DNA of 8,063 nucleotides from Pseudomonadota bacterium (GCA_021794775.1 JAJYQG010000228.1:1-8063), one strand, 5' to 3'. Shown: positions 1-7,060, counted from the stretch's first letter. The notes: generated by a model not told the origin, from the letters alone. Made by a program: numbers and translations.

Positions 1-1567
1 GACCTCCGATCGCAAACTTTTTCAGAAAATGCGTGATGAAACCCACGGTCTTGCGCCCATTCCGATCCGGACCCATCTGAGCGACGAGGAAGTGGCCCGT
101 TTTTCAGTGAACCGCTACCGTTTCCCCGGCGTTGACATCGAAGCCCGTCTGACACGCTTCTATCCTCTGGGCGAACATGCCTCCCATCTCGTCGGCTACA
201 TCGGCCGCATCAACGAGGATGATCTCGACCATCTTGAAGACGAAGACCTGGGCTCCCAGTACCGCGGCACCAATCACATCGGCAAAACCGGGGTGGAAGC
301 CTATTACGAGACGCTGCTGCATGGCACCACCGGTTCGGAACAGGTTGAAACCGATGCGGCCGGGCATGGCGTGCGCCAATTGTCCGAAACCCCGCCCGTC
401 TCCGGCAGCGATCTCTATCTCAGCATCGATGCCCGTCTGCAAACCATCGCCGAGGAAGCTTTTGGCCAACAGCATGGCGCGTTGGTGGCCGTCGATCCGG
501 CCAACGGCGAGATTCTGGCCTTTGTCAGTCAGCCTGGTTTCGATCCCAACCTGTTCGTCGATGGCATCGACCAGGAACATTGGGATGCCCTCAACCATTC
601 GCCGGACAAACCGTTGAACAATCGCGCGCTGCATGGCCAATATCCGCCAGGTTCGACGGTCAAACCCTTCATGGCGCTGGCTGCCCTGCAGTTGGGAAAA
701 CGCACCGCGGAACAGGCCATCGCCGATCCCGGCTATTTTTCTTTTCCGGGCAGCAGCCACCGTTACCGTGACTGGCAGGAAGGAGGGCATGGCATGGTCA
801 ACCTCCGCAGTTCAATCGTGCATTCCTGCGACACTTATTACTACAGTCTGGCCAACGATCTGGGGATCGACGCCATGCACGACTTCTTCACCCTGTTCGG
901 TTTTGGCCAGAAAAGCGGCATCGACCTGAATGGCGAAGCAGCGGGGTTATACCCCTCCACCGCCTGGAAAGAAAAACGTTACCACCAGGATTGGTATGCC
1001 GGCGAAACCGTCGTATGTGGCATTGGCCAGGGTTATGTTCTGGCTACCCCGCTGCAATTGGCCATGGCGACGGCGGCGCTGGCCAACCGCGGCATCCGCA
1101 TGAAACCCCATGTGGTGCATAGCATTCGCAACTCCGCCACCGGACAAATCGATGCCGTTTCTCCTGAAGTTGTGCAGACCCTCTCCTTCAAACCCCAAGA
1201 CCTGGACGTGGTCACCGAGGCCATGACCGGCGTCACCGTTCCGGGCGGAACAGCCTCCAGCGCCTGGGCCGGTGCCACCTACCCCGTCGCAGGAAAAACA
1301 GGCACGGCCCAGGTTGTTGCCGTACGCCAGGGAGAAAAATACAATGCCAGCGCACTCGCCGAGCATAACCGCGACCACGGCCTGTTCATAGCCTTCGCCC
1401 CTGCCTACCAACCCCGCATCGCCATTGCCGTGCTGGTGGAAAATGGCGGCCATGGCGGCTCGGTTGCCGCCCCCATCGCACGTCGGGTTTTCGATTACTA
1501 TCTCACCGGCAAGGTCGCTCCCACGAAGCCCAACGAAGAAACACCCCATGAACCCCACCCCGATTAG
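1..1567 (+). CDS. mrdA: Penicillin-binding protein 2 (elongasome D,D-transpeptidase), 5' end missing
   Basis: This is a monofunctional class B PBP that cross-links peptidoglycan in the periplasm during cell elongation, working with RodA. The reading frame is open from base 2, so the gene enters from the left; 521 residues are visible. The family is about 630 residues long, so the membrane anchor and the start of the dimerisation domain (roughly 110-120 residues) are missing. The first visible part contains the typical PIPIRTHLS and HIGKTGVEAYYE segments of the N-terminal domain. The transpeptidase motifs are complete: active-site STVK (Ser codon 653-655) within YPPGSTVKP, SCD (824-832) in the SxN position, and KTGTAQ (Lys codon 1295-1297). 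SxD in place of SxN is normal for PBP2. The GIGQGYVLATPLQLA stretch is also characteristic. The gene ends 20 bases inside rodA. Family assignment is very secure. Confidence 0.97.
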   Translation, partial: TSDRKLFQKMRDETHGLAPIPIRTHLSDEEVARFSVNRYRFPGVDIEARLTRFYPLGEHASHLVGYIGRINEDDLDHLEDEDLGSQYRGTNHIGKTGVEAYYETLLHGTTGSEQVETDAAGHGVRQLSETPPVSGSDLYLSIDARLQTIAEEAFGQQHGALVAVDPANGEILAFVSQPGFDPNLFVDGIDQEHWDALNHSPDKPLNNRALHGQYPPGSTVKPFMALAALQLGKRTAEQAIADPGYFSFPGSSHRYRDWQEGGHGMVNLRSSIVHSCDTYYYSLANDLGIDAMHDFFTLFGFGQKSGIDLNGEAAGLYPSTAWKEKRYHQDWYAGETVVCGIGQGYVLATPLQLAMATAALANRGIRMKPHVVHSIRNSATGQIDAVSPEVVQTLSFKPQDLDVVTEAMTGVTVPGGTASSAWAGATYPVAGKTGTAQVVAVRQGEKYNASALAEHNRDHGLFIAFAPAYQPRIAIAVLVENGGHGGSVAAPIARRVFDYYLTGKVAPTKPNEETPHEPHPD

Positions 1568-2654
1568 AACACGCCTGCTCCGTTGGCTGACCCCACTGGA
1601 CGCCACGCTGTTTCACACCATGCTGTTTCTTGTCGGATTCAGCCTGATCGTCCTTTACAGCGCTGCCGGCATGGAATGGGGCAAGGTCATCAATCAGCTG
1701 CGCAATCTGGCGCTGGCTTTCACGGCCATGATCATCGTGGCGCGCACCCAACCGCAAATCTTGCAACGACTTGCCCTGCCACTCTACGGCGCCGCCCTGC
1801 TGGCCCTCATCGCCGTCGCCTTGTTTGGCGAAGTCAGCCATGGTGCCCGTCGCTGGCTGCACATTGGTCCTTTGCATCTGCAACCTTCGGAACTGATGAA
1901 ACTGGCCCTGCCAATGGCCCTGGCCAGTTATTTCGAGTGGCGCGCACGCACCCCGGACTGGCACGACTTTACCGTTGCGGCCTTCATGCTCGGCGTCCCG
2001 GTGGTGCTGGTCCTGCGCCAACCTGACCTTGGAACCGCTTTGCTGATTGCCACCTCGGGATTCTACATCCTGTATTACGCTGGCCTGCCCTGGAAGGTGA
2101 TGGGACTGCTTGCGGGTCTGGCCCTGGCCTCTCTGCCTCTCATCTGGCCACTGCTGCATGGTTATCAAAAAAAACGCGTACTGACCTTTCTTGATCCCAC
2201 CCAGGATCCTTTGGGCGCGGGATACCATACCCTGCAATCGATGATCGCCATCGGTTCTGGCGGCGTACTCGGCAAGGGCTGGCTGCATGGCACACAAGCC
2301 CATCTCGATTTTTTGCCCGAGCATACCACCGACTTCATTTTCGCGGTGTTTGGTGAAGAATTCGGCCTCGTCGGCGAACTGGTCTTTCTGGGCGCCATGC
2401 TGATCCTCATCACCCGCGGCTTCTACATCGCCAACGAAGGGTCAACCCCTTTTTCGCGCTTGCTGGCCGGCGCGTTGTCGATGACCCTGTTCACCTACAC
2501 TTTTGTTAACATGGGCATGGTCAGTGGCTTGTTGCCCGTGGTGGGGGTTCCCCTGCCGTTCCTCAGCTACGGGGGCACCTCGCTGGTGACCCTGTTCAGC
2601 AGCATCGGTTTTCTCATGAGCGTGCATCACCATCGCAAACTGGTCAAACAGTAG
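1548..2654 (+). CDS. rodA: RodA, SEDS-family peptidoglycan glycosyltransferase of the elongasome
   Basis: RodA polymerises lipid II into glycan strands in the cytoplasmic membrane and pairs with PBP2. From the ATG at 1548 the product is 368 residues, matching the family (about 370). It is a polytopic membrane protein with about ten hydrophobic segments. SEDS signatures are present in order: RRWLHIGPLHLQPSELMKLA, QPDLGTALLI, DPLGAGYH, PEHTTDFIFAVFGEE and GVPLPFLSYGGTSLV. The Asp in TTDFIF (codon 2331-2333) is residue 262, matching the essential Asp of this loop in RodA proteins. An in-frame ATG at 1425 would add 41 residues of shadow translation of mrdA and is rejected. The chosen start overlaps mrdA by 20 bases, suggesting translational coupling; a weak GAAGA lies upstream. 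Confidence 0.97.
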   Translation: MNPTPIRTRLLRWLTPLDATLFHTMLFLVGFSLIVLYSAAGMEWGKVINQLRNLALAFTAMIIVARTQPQILQRLALPLYGAALLALIAVALFGEVSHGARRWLHIGPLHLQPSELMKLALPMALASYFEWRARTPDWHDFTVAAFMLGVPVVLVLRQPDLGTALLIATSGFYILYYAGLPWKVMGLLAGLALASLPLIWPLLHGYQKKRVLTFLDPTQDPLGAGYHTLQSMIAIGSGGVLGKGWLHGTQAHLDFLPEHTTDFIFAVFGEEFGLVGELVFLGAMLILITRGFYIANEGSTPFSRLLAGALSMTLFTYTFVNMGMVSGLLPVVGVPLPFLSYGGTSLVTLFSSIGFLMSVHHHRKLVKQ

Positions 2655-2658
2655 GAGA
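2653..2658 (+). promoter_or_regulatory. Ribosome binding site for rlpA
   Basis: AGGAGA lies 5 bases before a TTG codon at 2664 and overlaps the rodA stop codon (TAG, 2652-2654). This strong site supports the TTG as the rlpA start and implies that rlpA translation is coupled to the end of rodA. Confidence 0.75.
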
Positions 2659-2663
2659 ACCTG

Positions 2664-3206
2664 TTGAAAAAACTGTCCGTCGCCAGCCTGTTGGCACTCG
2701 TTCTGGGCGGATGTTCTTCCCTGCCCCCCCAACCCGCGCCGATTTCCACGACAACCCGTCCAGCCACCGATGGCATGGGGCTTCACCCACCCGCCGACCT
2801 GGCCAGCATTCCCGATGCCGTCCCCAAACGCGAACCGCTCAACCGGTTTGCCAATCGACCCTACACCGCCCTGGGCAAGACGTATGTCCCGGACATCCGC
2901 AACAAGCCCTACCGCATGCGTGGCACCGCCTCCTGGTATGGGCGCAAGTTCCATCACCAGAAAACTTCCAATGGCGACCTGTACGATATGTACGGCATGA
3001 CCGCCGCCCATAACACCCTGCCCATCCCCTGCTACGTTCGCGTCACCAACCTTGCCAACCATAAATCGGTGGTGGTGAGGGTCAATGACCGCGGCCCCTT
3101 CGTGGGCGACCGCCTCATCGATCTCACCTACACCGCAGCGTGGAAACTGGGGTACGCCAATCAGGGGACAGCGCAGGTGGAAGTGGAACGGGTTTTCCCC
3201 GAGTAA
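2664..3206 (+). CDS. rlpA: RlpA-family lipoprotein, short form without SPOR domain (putative septal lytic transglycosylase)
   Basis: RlpA proteins are outer-membrane lipoproteins; the Pseudomonas enzyme cleaves naked (stem-peptide-free) glycan strands. The start is TTG, set by the strong site at 2653-2658. The N-terminus has Lys2-Lys3, a hydrophobic stretch and a lipobox LGGC, with Cys17 the predicted lipidated residue. A Pro-rich linker follows (about 20-60), then the double-psi beta-barrel domain from about residue 84 to the end (GTASWYGRKF, MTAAHNTLPIP, VRVNDRGPF). By spacing, His116 and Asp142 match Pseudomonas His131 and Asp157, but the catalytic Glu120 position is Asp105. At 180 residues it is about half the length of E. 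coli RlpA and ends right after the barrel, so the C-terminal SPOR domain that binds denuded glycan at the septum is absent. Family is secure; enzymatic activity is uncertain. Confidence 0.93.
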   Translation: MKKLSVASLLALVLGGCSSLPPQPAPISTTTRPATDGMGLHPPADLASIPDAVPKREPLNRFANRPYTALGKTYVPDIRNKPYRMRGTASWYGRKFHHQKTSNGDLYDMYGMTAAHNTLPIPCYVRVTNLANHKSVVVRVNDRGPFVGDRLIDLTYTAAWKLGYANQGTAQVEVERVFPE

Positions 3207-3209
3207 TCC
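3207..3209. other. Convergent junction rlpA/lipA, 3-base gap
   Basis: The rlpA stop (TAA, 3204-3206) and the lipA stop (complement of CTA at 3210-3212) are separated by three bases. I see no GC-rich hairpin followed by a T-run on either strand nearby; only a 4-bp stem (CGGG/CCCG, about 3190-3201) inside rlpA with no T-run. Transcripts from the two arms probably overlap at their 3' ends. Confidence 0.8.
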
Positions 3210-4133
3210 CTAAAACAACCCTTGGGACTGGATTTCAGCATGGTAGCTGGAACGCACCATGGGTCCAGAAGCCACCTGGGAAAACCCCATGGCTCGTGCC
3301 TGCGCCGCCAAGCGGTCGAAGGCTTCCGGTTCCCAGTAACGCAGCACCGGCAAGTGATGCAGCGTAGGCTGCAGGTATTGCCCCAGTGTCAACATGCTCA
3401 CCCCATGGGCACGCAGATCATGCAACACCACCACCACCTCTTCTTCGGTTTCGCCGAGCCCCAACATGAGCCCGGATTTGGTGGGAATAGAGGGATGACG
3501 CTGTCCGAAAGACTGCAACAGATTCAGCGAATGGTCATAATCGGCGCCAGGACGAACCGCCGGATAAAGACGCGGAACCGTTTCCAGGTTATGGTTCAGG
3601 ACATCCGGCAATGCCTGTCCCAAAACGTCCAGCGCAACCTCCAGACGGCCACGAAAATCAGGGATCAAAATCTCCACCCGGGTCGTCGCTGCATGCTGGC
3701 GGATAGCCTGGATACAGGCGGCAAAGTGCGCAGCACCCCCATCACGGAGATCGTCGCGGTCGACGCTGGTCACCACGGCATAACGCAAACCAAGGCGGGC
3801 GATGCTGCGCGCCAGACGCAGCGGCTCCTCCTGATCCACGGGGTCGGGTCTACCGTGACCCACATCGCAAAAGGGACAACGTCGCGTACAACGGTCTCCC
3901 AGAATCATGAACGTCGCCGTTCCCCCGCTGAAACATTCCCCCAGATTGGGGCATGAGGCTTCCTCACAGACCGTATGCAGCTTTTCCTCGCGCAACAAGG
4001 CCCGCACTTCGGCAAAACGCGCCCCTGAGGGCAAGCGGGCGCGGATCCACGATGGCTTCGGGACCGCAGGCTGCGTCACCACTTTGACGGGGATGCGCGC
4101 TGTTTTCAGCGCCCCTTTCTCTTTGACACTCAT
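3210..4133 (-). CDS. lipA: Lipoyl synthase (radical SAM)
   Basis: LipA inserts two sulfur atoms into octanoyl groups on lipoyl domains (E2 subunits, GcvH) to make lipoate, in the cytoplasm. The product is 307 residues, close to E. coli LipA (321). All three iron-sulfur signatures are intact. Cys56, Cys61 and Cys67 form the CX4CX5C motif of the auxiliary cluster that is consumed as the sulfur source. Cys82, Cys86 and Cys89 (CTRRCPFC) form the radical-SAM cluster. The C-terminal RSSYHA (294-299) contains the Ser that ligates the auxiliary cluster. VTSVDRDDL and [11 protein letters not shown] are further family signatures. The ATG overlaps the lipB stop in an ATGA, and a good ribosome binding site precedes it, so start choice is firm. 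It is the last gene of the minus-strand operon. Confidence 0.98.
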   Translation of the reverse strand: MSVKEKGALKTARIPVKVVTQPAVPKPSWIRARLPSGARFAEVRALLREEKLHTVCEEASCPNLGECFSGGTATFMILGDRCTRRCPFCDVGHGRPDPVDQEEPLRLARSIARLGLRYAVVTSVDRDDLRDGGAAHFAACIQAIRQHAATTRVEILIPDFRGRLEVALDVLGQALPDVLNHNLETVPRLYPAVRPGADYDHSLNLLQSFGQRHPSIPTKSGLMLGLGETEEEVVVVLHDLRAHGVSMLTLGQYLQPTLHHLPVLRYWEPEAFDRLAAQARAMGFSQVASGPMVRSSYHAEIQSQGLF

Positions 4134-4795
4134 GCCATCTCCCTCTGCTGGTCGAGGCAGATCATCACCTGCCGCACCAATTCATGCGCCAACTGCCCCT
4201 GGTCGGCAAGAATGCCAAGATCACGGGTTTGGGTCACCGCCAGACCCGGCAATCCGCAAGGCACAATACCCGCAAAAGGCCCCAGGTCCATGGCAACATT
4301 CAAAGCCAGCCCGTGATAGGTGCAACCGTGACGCACCCTGAGCCCCAACGCGGCCACTTTGGCCCCTTCCACATAGACGCCGGGAGCCCCGTCACGCCGC
4401 TCTCCCCGCACCCCATGATGGCTCAACAAGCCCAGCACGGCCTCTTCCAATGCGAACACCATAGACCTGACTGTCAATCCCAGACGCCGCAAATCGACCA
4501 ACCCATACAGCATAATCTGACCTGGGCCATGGTAGGTTACCTGCCCCCCCCGATCACTGCGCACCAGGGGAATGTCGGGTTGCAAGGCCGTCAACCAGAC
4601 ATCGAGGCCCGCCTGACCCTGGGTATACACGGGCGCATGTTCCAATATCCACCATTCATCGGGGGTATCCTCCGTGCGCCGTTCTGTCAGCGCCCGCATG
4701 GCCCGCCACACGGTAACATAGTCTTGCGGGGCATCGAAAAAGCGCAGCAACTGTCCTGCCAGTCGTACCGTACGATGGGGGGGCAATCCGTCCAA
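4130..4795 (-). CDS. lipB: Lipoyl(octanoyl) transferase
   Basis: LipB moves octanoyl from octanoyl-ACP to lipoyl-accepting proteins, giving the substrate of LipA. The product is about 221 residues (E. coli 213). Signatures are [43 protein letters not shown] and CTYHGLALN. The catalytic pair is visible as Lys146 and Cys180 (VPCG), 34 residues apart, exactly as in E. coli (Lys135/Cys169). The start is uncertain. The frame is closed upstream by the TAG of the DUF493 gene, which is in the same frame. The first possible start is TTG at 4795, six bases after that stop, with no clear ribosome binding site; a second TTG at 4786 would shorten the protein by three residues. Translation probably depends on coupling to the gene upstream. 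The stop overlaps lipA by four bases. Confidence 0.96.
   Translation of the reverse strand: MDGLPPHRTVRLAGQLLRFFDAPQDYVTVWRAMRALTERRTEDTPDEWWILEHAPVYTQGQAGLDVWLTALQPDIPLVRSDRGGQVTYHGPGQIMLYGLVDLRRLGLTVRSMVFALEEAVLGLLSHHGVRGERRDGAPGVYVEGAKVAALGLRVRHGCTYHGLALNVAMDLGPFAGIVPCGLPGLAVTQTRDLGILADQGQLAHELVRQVMICLDQQREMA
4139..4146 (-). promoter_or_regulatory. Ribosome binding site for lipA
   Basis: On the minus strand AGAGGGAG ends 5 bases before the lipA ATG, inside the last codons of lipB. It supports the start at 4133 and reinitiation at the ATGA overlap. Confidence 0.65.
4763..4775. repeat. 13-base palindrome near the lipB start
   Basis: TCGTAC-C-GTACGA is a perfect inverted repeat with 6-base arms around one central base, within codons 7-11 of lipB. 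It may be chance or a protein-binding site; no second copy was noticed in the window. Confidence 0.4.
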
Positions 4796-4801
4796 TCGTG
4801 T

Positions 4802-5080
4802 CTACAACACCATGCTCACATCGGGGTGGGCAGAAAGTGCGCGATAGAGCCCATCCAGCTGGGCACGGGAAACCGCCACAAAGGTCCCCGTCACACTCAG
4901 GTATTTTCCTCCTGAACTGGCGCGCATTTCCAGCGTCCCGGCATCAAAATCGGGCACATGTTGCAGCAGAACCTCCAATACCGTCTGAGCAAACCGGTCG
5001 GTGCGCAACCCCATGACCTTGATGGGAAATTCGCATGGGAACTGGAGCAGATCGGTCCCGTCTTGCGGTTGTTCGTTCAT
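4802..5080 (-). CDS. ybeD: DUF493 / YbeD-family protein
   Basis: This is a small cytoplasmic protein of 92 residues (E. coli YbeD 87), with an ACT-like fold and no established biochemical role. Family landmarks are FPCEFPIKVMG near residue 14, a conserved GGKYLSVTGTF segment around 57-67, and the C-terminal LYRALSAHPDVSMVL. It sits between dat and lipB, as YbeD sits before lipB in many proteobacteria, which has led to suggestions of a link to lipoate metabolism; that is inference. Its ATG follows the dat stop directly (TAAATG, no gap), with a modest AGGCG about 9 bases upstream inside dat. Its TAG stop lies in the lipB frame. Confidence 0.93.
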   Translation of the reverse strand: MNEQPQDGTDLLQFPCEFPIKVMGLRTDRFAQTVLEVLLQHVPDFDAGTLEMRASSGGKYLSVTGTFVAVSRAQLDGLYRALSAHPDVSMVL

Positions 5081-5911
5081 TTATTTCAACGCCTGATACG
5101 CAGCCAACAAACGCTGCCCCACAGGGCCAGGCTTCCCTGTCCCCACCGGAACGCCGTCGAGGCGTGTCACGGGCAACATTTCGCGTGTACTGGAGGTCAG
5201 CCAGATTTCCTGAGCGCCGCGCAACTCGGCTTCGGTAACTTCCCGTTCCTGTACCGTCACGCCATGGCGCTGCGCCAATGCCATCACCAACTCCAGGGTA
5301 ATGCCCGCCAGCATGCGGTGGTCTCTGGGGGGAGAGACCAGGGTCCCGTCGATCACCAGCACGACATTGCTGGCGGCTCCCTCCGTCAATCGGCCATCGC
5401 GCAGCAGGATGCATTCCACCGCACCAACATCGAGGGCCTGTTGACGCAACAACAGGTTGGCCAGCAAAGCGGTGGTCTTGAGGTCGCAGTGCAACCAGCG
5501 GTCATCTTGTCGCGTCACAGCCTGAACCCCATCCTGCAGCCAGGCTTGGGGGGGTGGCGCCAACGGCTTGCTCATAGCCAGCACGGTGGGTACTATGTTG
5601 GCTGGGAAACCGTGATCCCGCGGGGCCACGCCTCGGGTAATTTGCAGATAAAGAGACTGATCGGCCTGCTCCGACTCAGCCACCAATCTTTCAACAATCT
5701 GCTCCCAAGCCTCTCGGCTCAGCGGATTGGCCAGACGAATCCCCTGCAGCGAATGCTCAAGGCGCGCCCAATGGCGCTCCCAGGCCAGGGGGCGACGATG
5801 GTATACAGGAACCACTTCGTAGACCCCATCGCCAAACACAAAACCCCGATCCATCACCGGAACCCGGGCTTCTTCGAGAGGCAAAAATTCGCCGTTCAGA
5901 TAAACCTTCAT
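5081..5911 (-). CDS. dat: D-amino acid aminotransferase (fold-type IV PLP enzyme)
   Basis: It transfers the amino group between D-alanine and 2-oxoglutarate, giving pyruvate and D-glutamate, both relevant to cell-wall precursors. I take ATG at 5911 as the start: it makes an ATGA overlap with the dacA stop and gives 276 residues. With this start the active-site numbering coincides with the Bacillus enzyme: PLP Lys145 (DLKTTALLAN), Glu177 (TEGAASN), and the carboxylate-binding Tyr31, Arg98 and His100 (RGVAPRDHGFP). The RxH pair separates D-amino acid aminotransferases from branched-chain aminotransferases and aminodeoxychorismate lyase. An ATG 27 bases upstream is also open but runs into dacA and is less likely. 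DacA, the gene before it, releases D-alanine, so a recycling link is plausible; that is inference, since DacA is periplasmic and D-alanine would need to be imported. Confidence 0.93.
   Translation of the reverse strand: MKVYLNGEFLPLEEARVPVMDRGFVFGDGVYEVVPVYHRRPLAWERHWARLEHSLQGIRLANPLSREAWEQIVERLVAESEQADQSLYLQITRGVAPRDHGFPANIVPTVLAMSKPLAPPPQAWLQDGVQAVTRQDDRWLHCDLKTTALLANLLLRQQALDVGAVECILLRDGRLTEGAASNVVLVIDGTLVSPPRDHRMLAGITLELVMALAQRHGVTVQEREVTEAELRGAQEIWLTSSTREMLPVTRLDGVPVGTGKPGPVGQRLLAAYQALK
5319..5340. repeat. Perfect inverted repeat (8-bp arms, G6 loop) inside dat
   Basis: TGGTCTCT and AGAGACCA flank six G on the + strand. In the dat transcript this could form an 8-bp stem with a C6 loop. 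No T-run follows on either strand, so it is not a standard intrinsic terminator. It codes for the LVSPPRDH part of Dat. Confidence 0.6.
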
Positions 5912-7056
5912 TTCACCATCAACCTTATCGTATCCCACCCACGGGTGAACGCATTGCCGACCGACACGGACTCCAGCGCCATCAAATCGGCGCTGTTGAT
6001 CGTCTGACCGGCGTAGTATACCTTCAGTTCTCCCACCTTCTGATGCTCCGCCACCGGGGCAATCAGCGGCTGCCAGGTGGTCAGGGTCCTGCGCATCTCT
6101 CCCTCATGACCCACCGGCGTGGTCACCCACACATCGCGCTCAAAGCCCACACGCAGTTGTGGCTGCTCCCCTTTGTAAAGCGGCAGCGTTTTGACCACCT
6201 GGCCACGGGCAAACAAACGCTGACTCTGGAAGGCCTGGAATCCCCAATTCAAAAGCTTCTGGCTTTCGGTGGTACGCCCAAGATCGCTGCTGGCTCCCAA
6301 TACCACAGACAGCAAACGCCGTTGACCGCGCTGGGCCGAGCTGATCAGACAAAAGCCTGCGGTATCGGTATGGCCGGTTTTCAAACCATCCACCGAGGGA
6401 TCCATCCACAGCAACCGGTTACGGTTGGCTTGACTGATCCCGTCGTAGGTATACCCCTTCTGGCCGTACAACGGATAATAAGCGGGATAATCCCGCATCA
6501 ACGCCCGAGCCAGCATGGCCAAATCTCTGGCCGTACTGTAGTGCTGTGCATCGGGGAGCCCGGTGGCATTGGCAAAATGGGTATTGTCCATGCCCAGAAC
6601 CTGGGCCATGGCATTCATGCGCGCCACAAAATGCTCCTCCGTGCCATCCAGCGTTTCGGCCAATGCCACACCGGCATCGTTGCCCGATTCGATGATCAAT
6701 CCATGCAACAGCTCGTTGACCGTCACAGCCTTGCCGGGCTGGATGAACATACGCGATCCCGGCATCTTCCAGGCATGGCTGGAGGGCATGACCCATTGAC
6801 CAGGGGTCAGCTTATGACCCTGCAAGGCCTGAAAGATCAAATAGGCGGTCATCAGCTTGGTCAACGATGCCGGTTCGATCCGCTGATCCGGATTGAGGGT
6901 GGCCAACGGTTGATCGCTTTCAACTTCAAGCAGGTAATAGGCGCGAACGGCGACGAACGGCGCCGTGATCGGCGCCTCGGCTTGGACGAGCGTCGAAGTC
7001 ATCAACAGCAGCGCCAAAAAAACGGGCCATGATCGGTAGCCTCGAACGGGCAACAT
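5908..7056 (-). CDS. dacA: D-alanyl-D-alanine carboxypeptidase (PBP5/6 type)
   Basis: This low-molecular-weight PBP removes the terminal D-alanine from peptidoglycan pentapeptides in the periplasm and so controls cross-linking. From ATG 7056 the product is 382 residues (E. coli PBP5 403). The N-terminus is a signal peptide with a basic start, a hydrophobic core and a likely cleavage after LVQA (about residue 26). The class motifs are SLTK (Ser64, Lys67), SGN (Ser124-Asn126) and KTG (Lys226) in VDGLKTGHT. A C-terminal beta-rich domain follows, and the protein ends in a short amphipathic segment (FTRGWDTIRLMVK) of the kind that anchors PBP5 to the membrane. A TTG at 7071, overlapping the upstream stop, is an alternative start, but the ATG has a ribosome binding site. 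The stop overlaps dat by four bases. Confidence 0.96.
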   Translation of the reverse strand: MLPVRGYRSWPVFLALLLMTSTLVQAEAPITAPFVAVRAYYLLEVESDQPLATLNPDQRIEPASLTKLMTAYLIFQALQGHKLTPGQWVMPSSHAWKMPGSRMFIQPGKAVTVNELLHGLIIESGNDAGVALAETLDGTEEHFVARMNAMAQVLGMDNTHFANATGLPDAQHYSTARDLAMLARALMRDYPAYYPLYGQKGYTYDGISQANRNRLLWMDPSVDGLKTGHTDTAGFCLISSAQRGQRRLLSVVLGASSDLGRTTESQKLLNWGFQAFQSQRLFARGQVVKTLPLYKGEQPQLRVGFERDVWVTTPVGHEGEMRRTLTTWQPLIAPVAEHQKVGELKVYYAGQTINSADLMALESVSVGNAFTRGWDTIRLMVK

Positions 7057-7060
7057 ATCG

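Noticed and set aside
824..832. SCD in place of the usual SxN transpeptidase motif in PBP2
   Set aside because: PBP2 proteins commonly carry SxD here (E. coli has SAD), so this is not a defect.
1425..1547. 41-residue N-terminal extension of RodA from an earlier in-frame ATG
   Set aside because: It lies wholly in mrdA and reads as shadow translation; the start at 1548 gives the normal family length and places the key Asp at residue 262.
3190..3201. Possible terminator hairpin CGGG/CCCG near the rlpA end
   Set aside because: The stem is only 4 bp, lies inside the coding region and is not followed by a T-run on either strand.
5912..5938. Nine-residue N-terminal extension of Dat
   Set aside because: It would extend further into dacA; the start at 5911 gives the ATGA overlap seen elsewhere in this operon and active-site numbering equal to the Bacillus enzyme.
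4958..6007. Long + strand open frame (349 codons) opposite dat and the DUF493 gene
   Set aside because: Its translation is low in complexity (rich in Gln, His, Arg) and matches no family I know. It lies antisense to genes with intact catalytic motifs, and GC-biased codons create such antisense frames.
6043..7032. Long + strand open frame (329 codons) opposite dacA
   Set aside because: Antisense shadow of dacA; no recognisable motifs or ribosome binding site.
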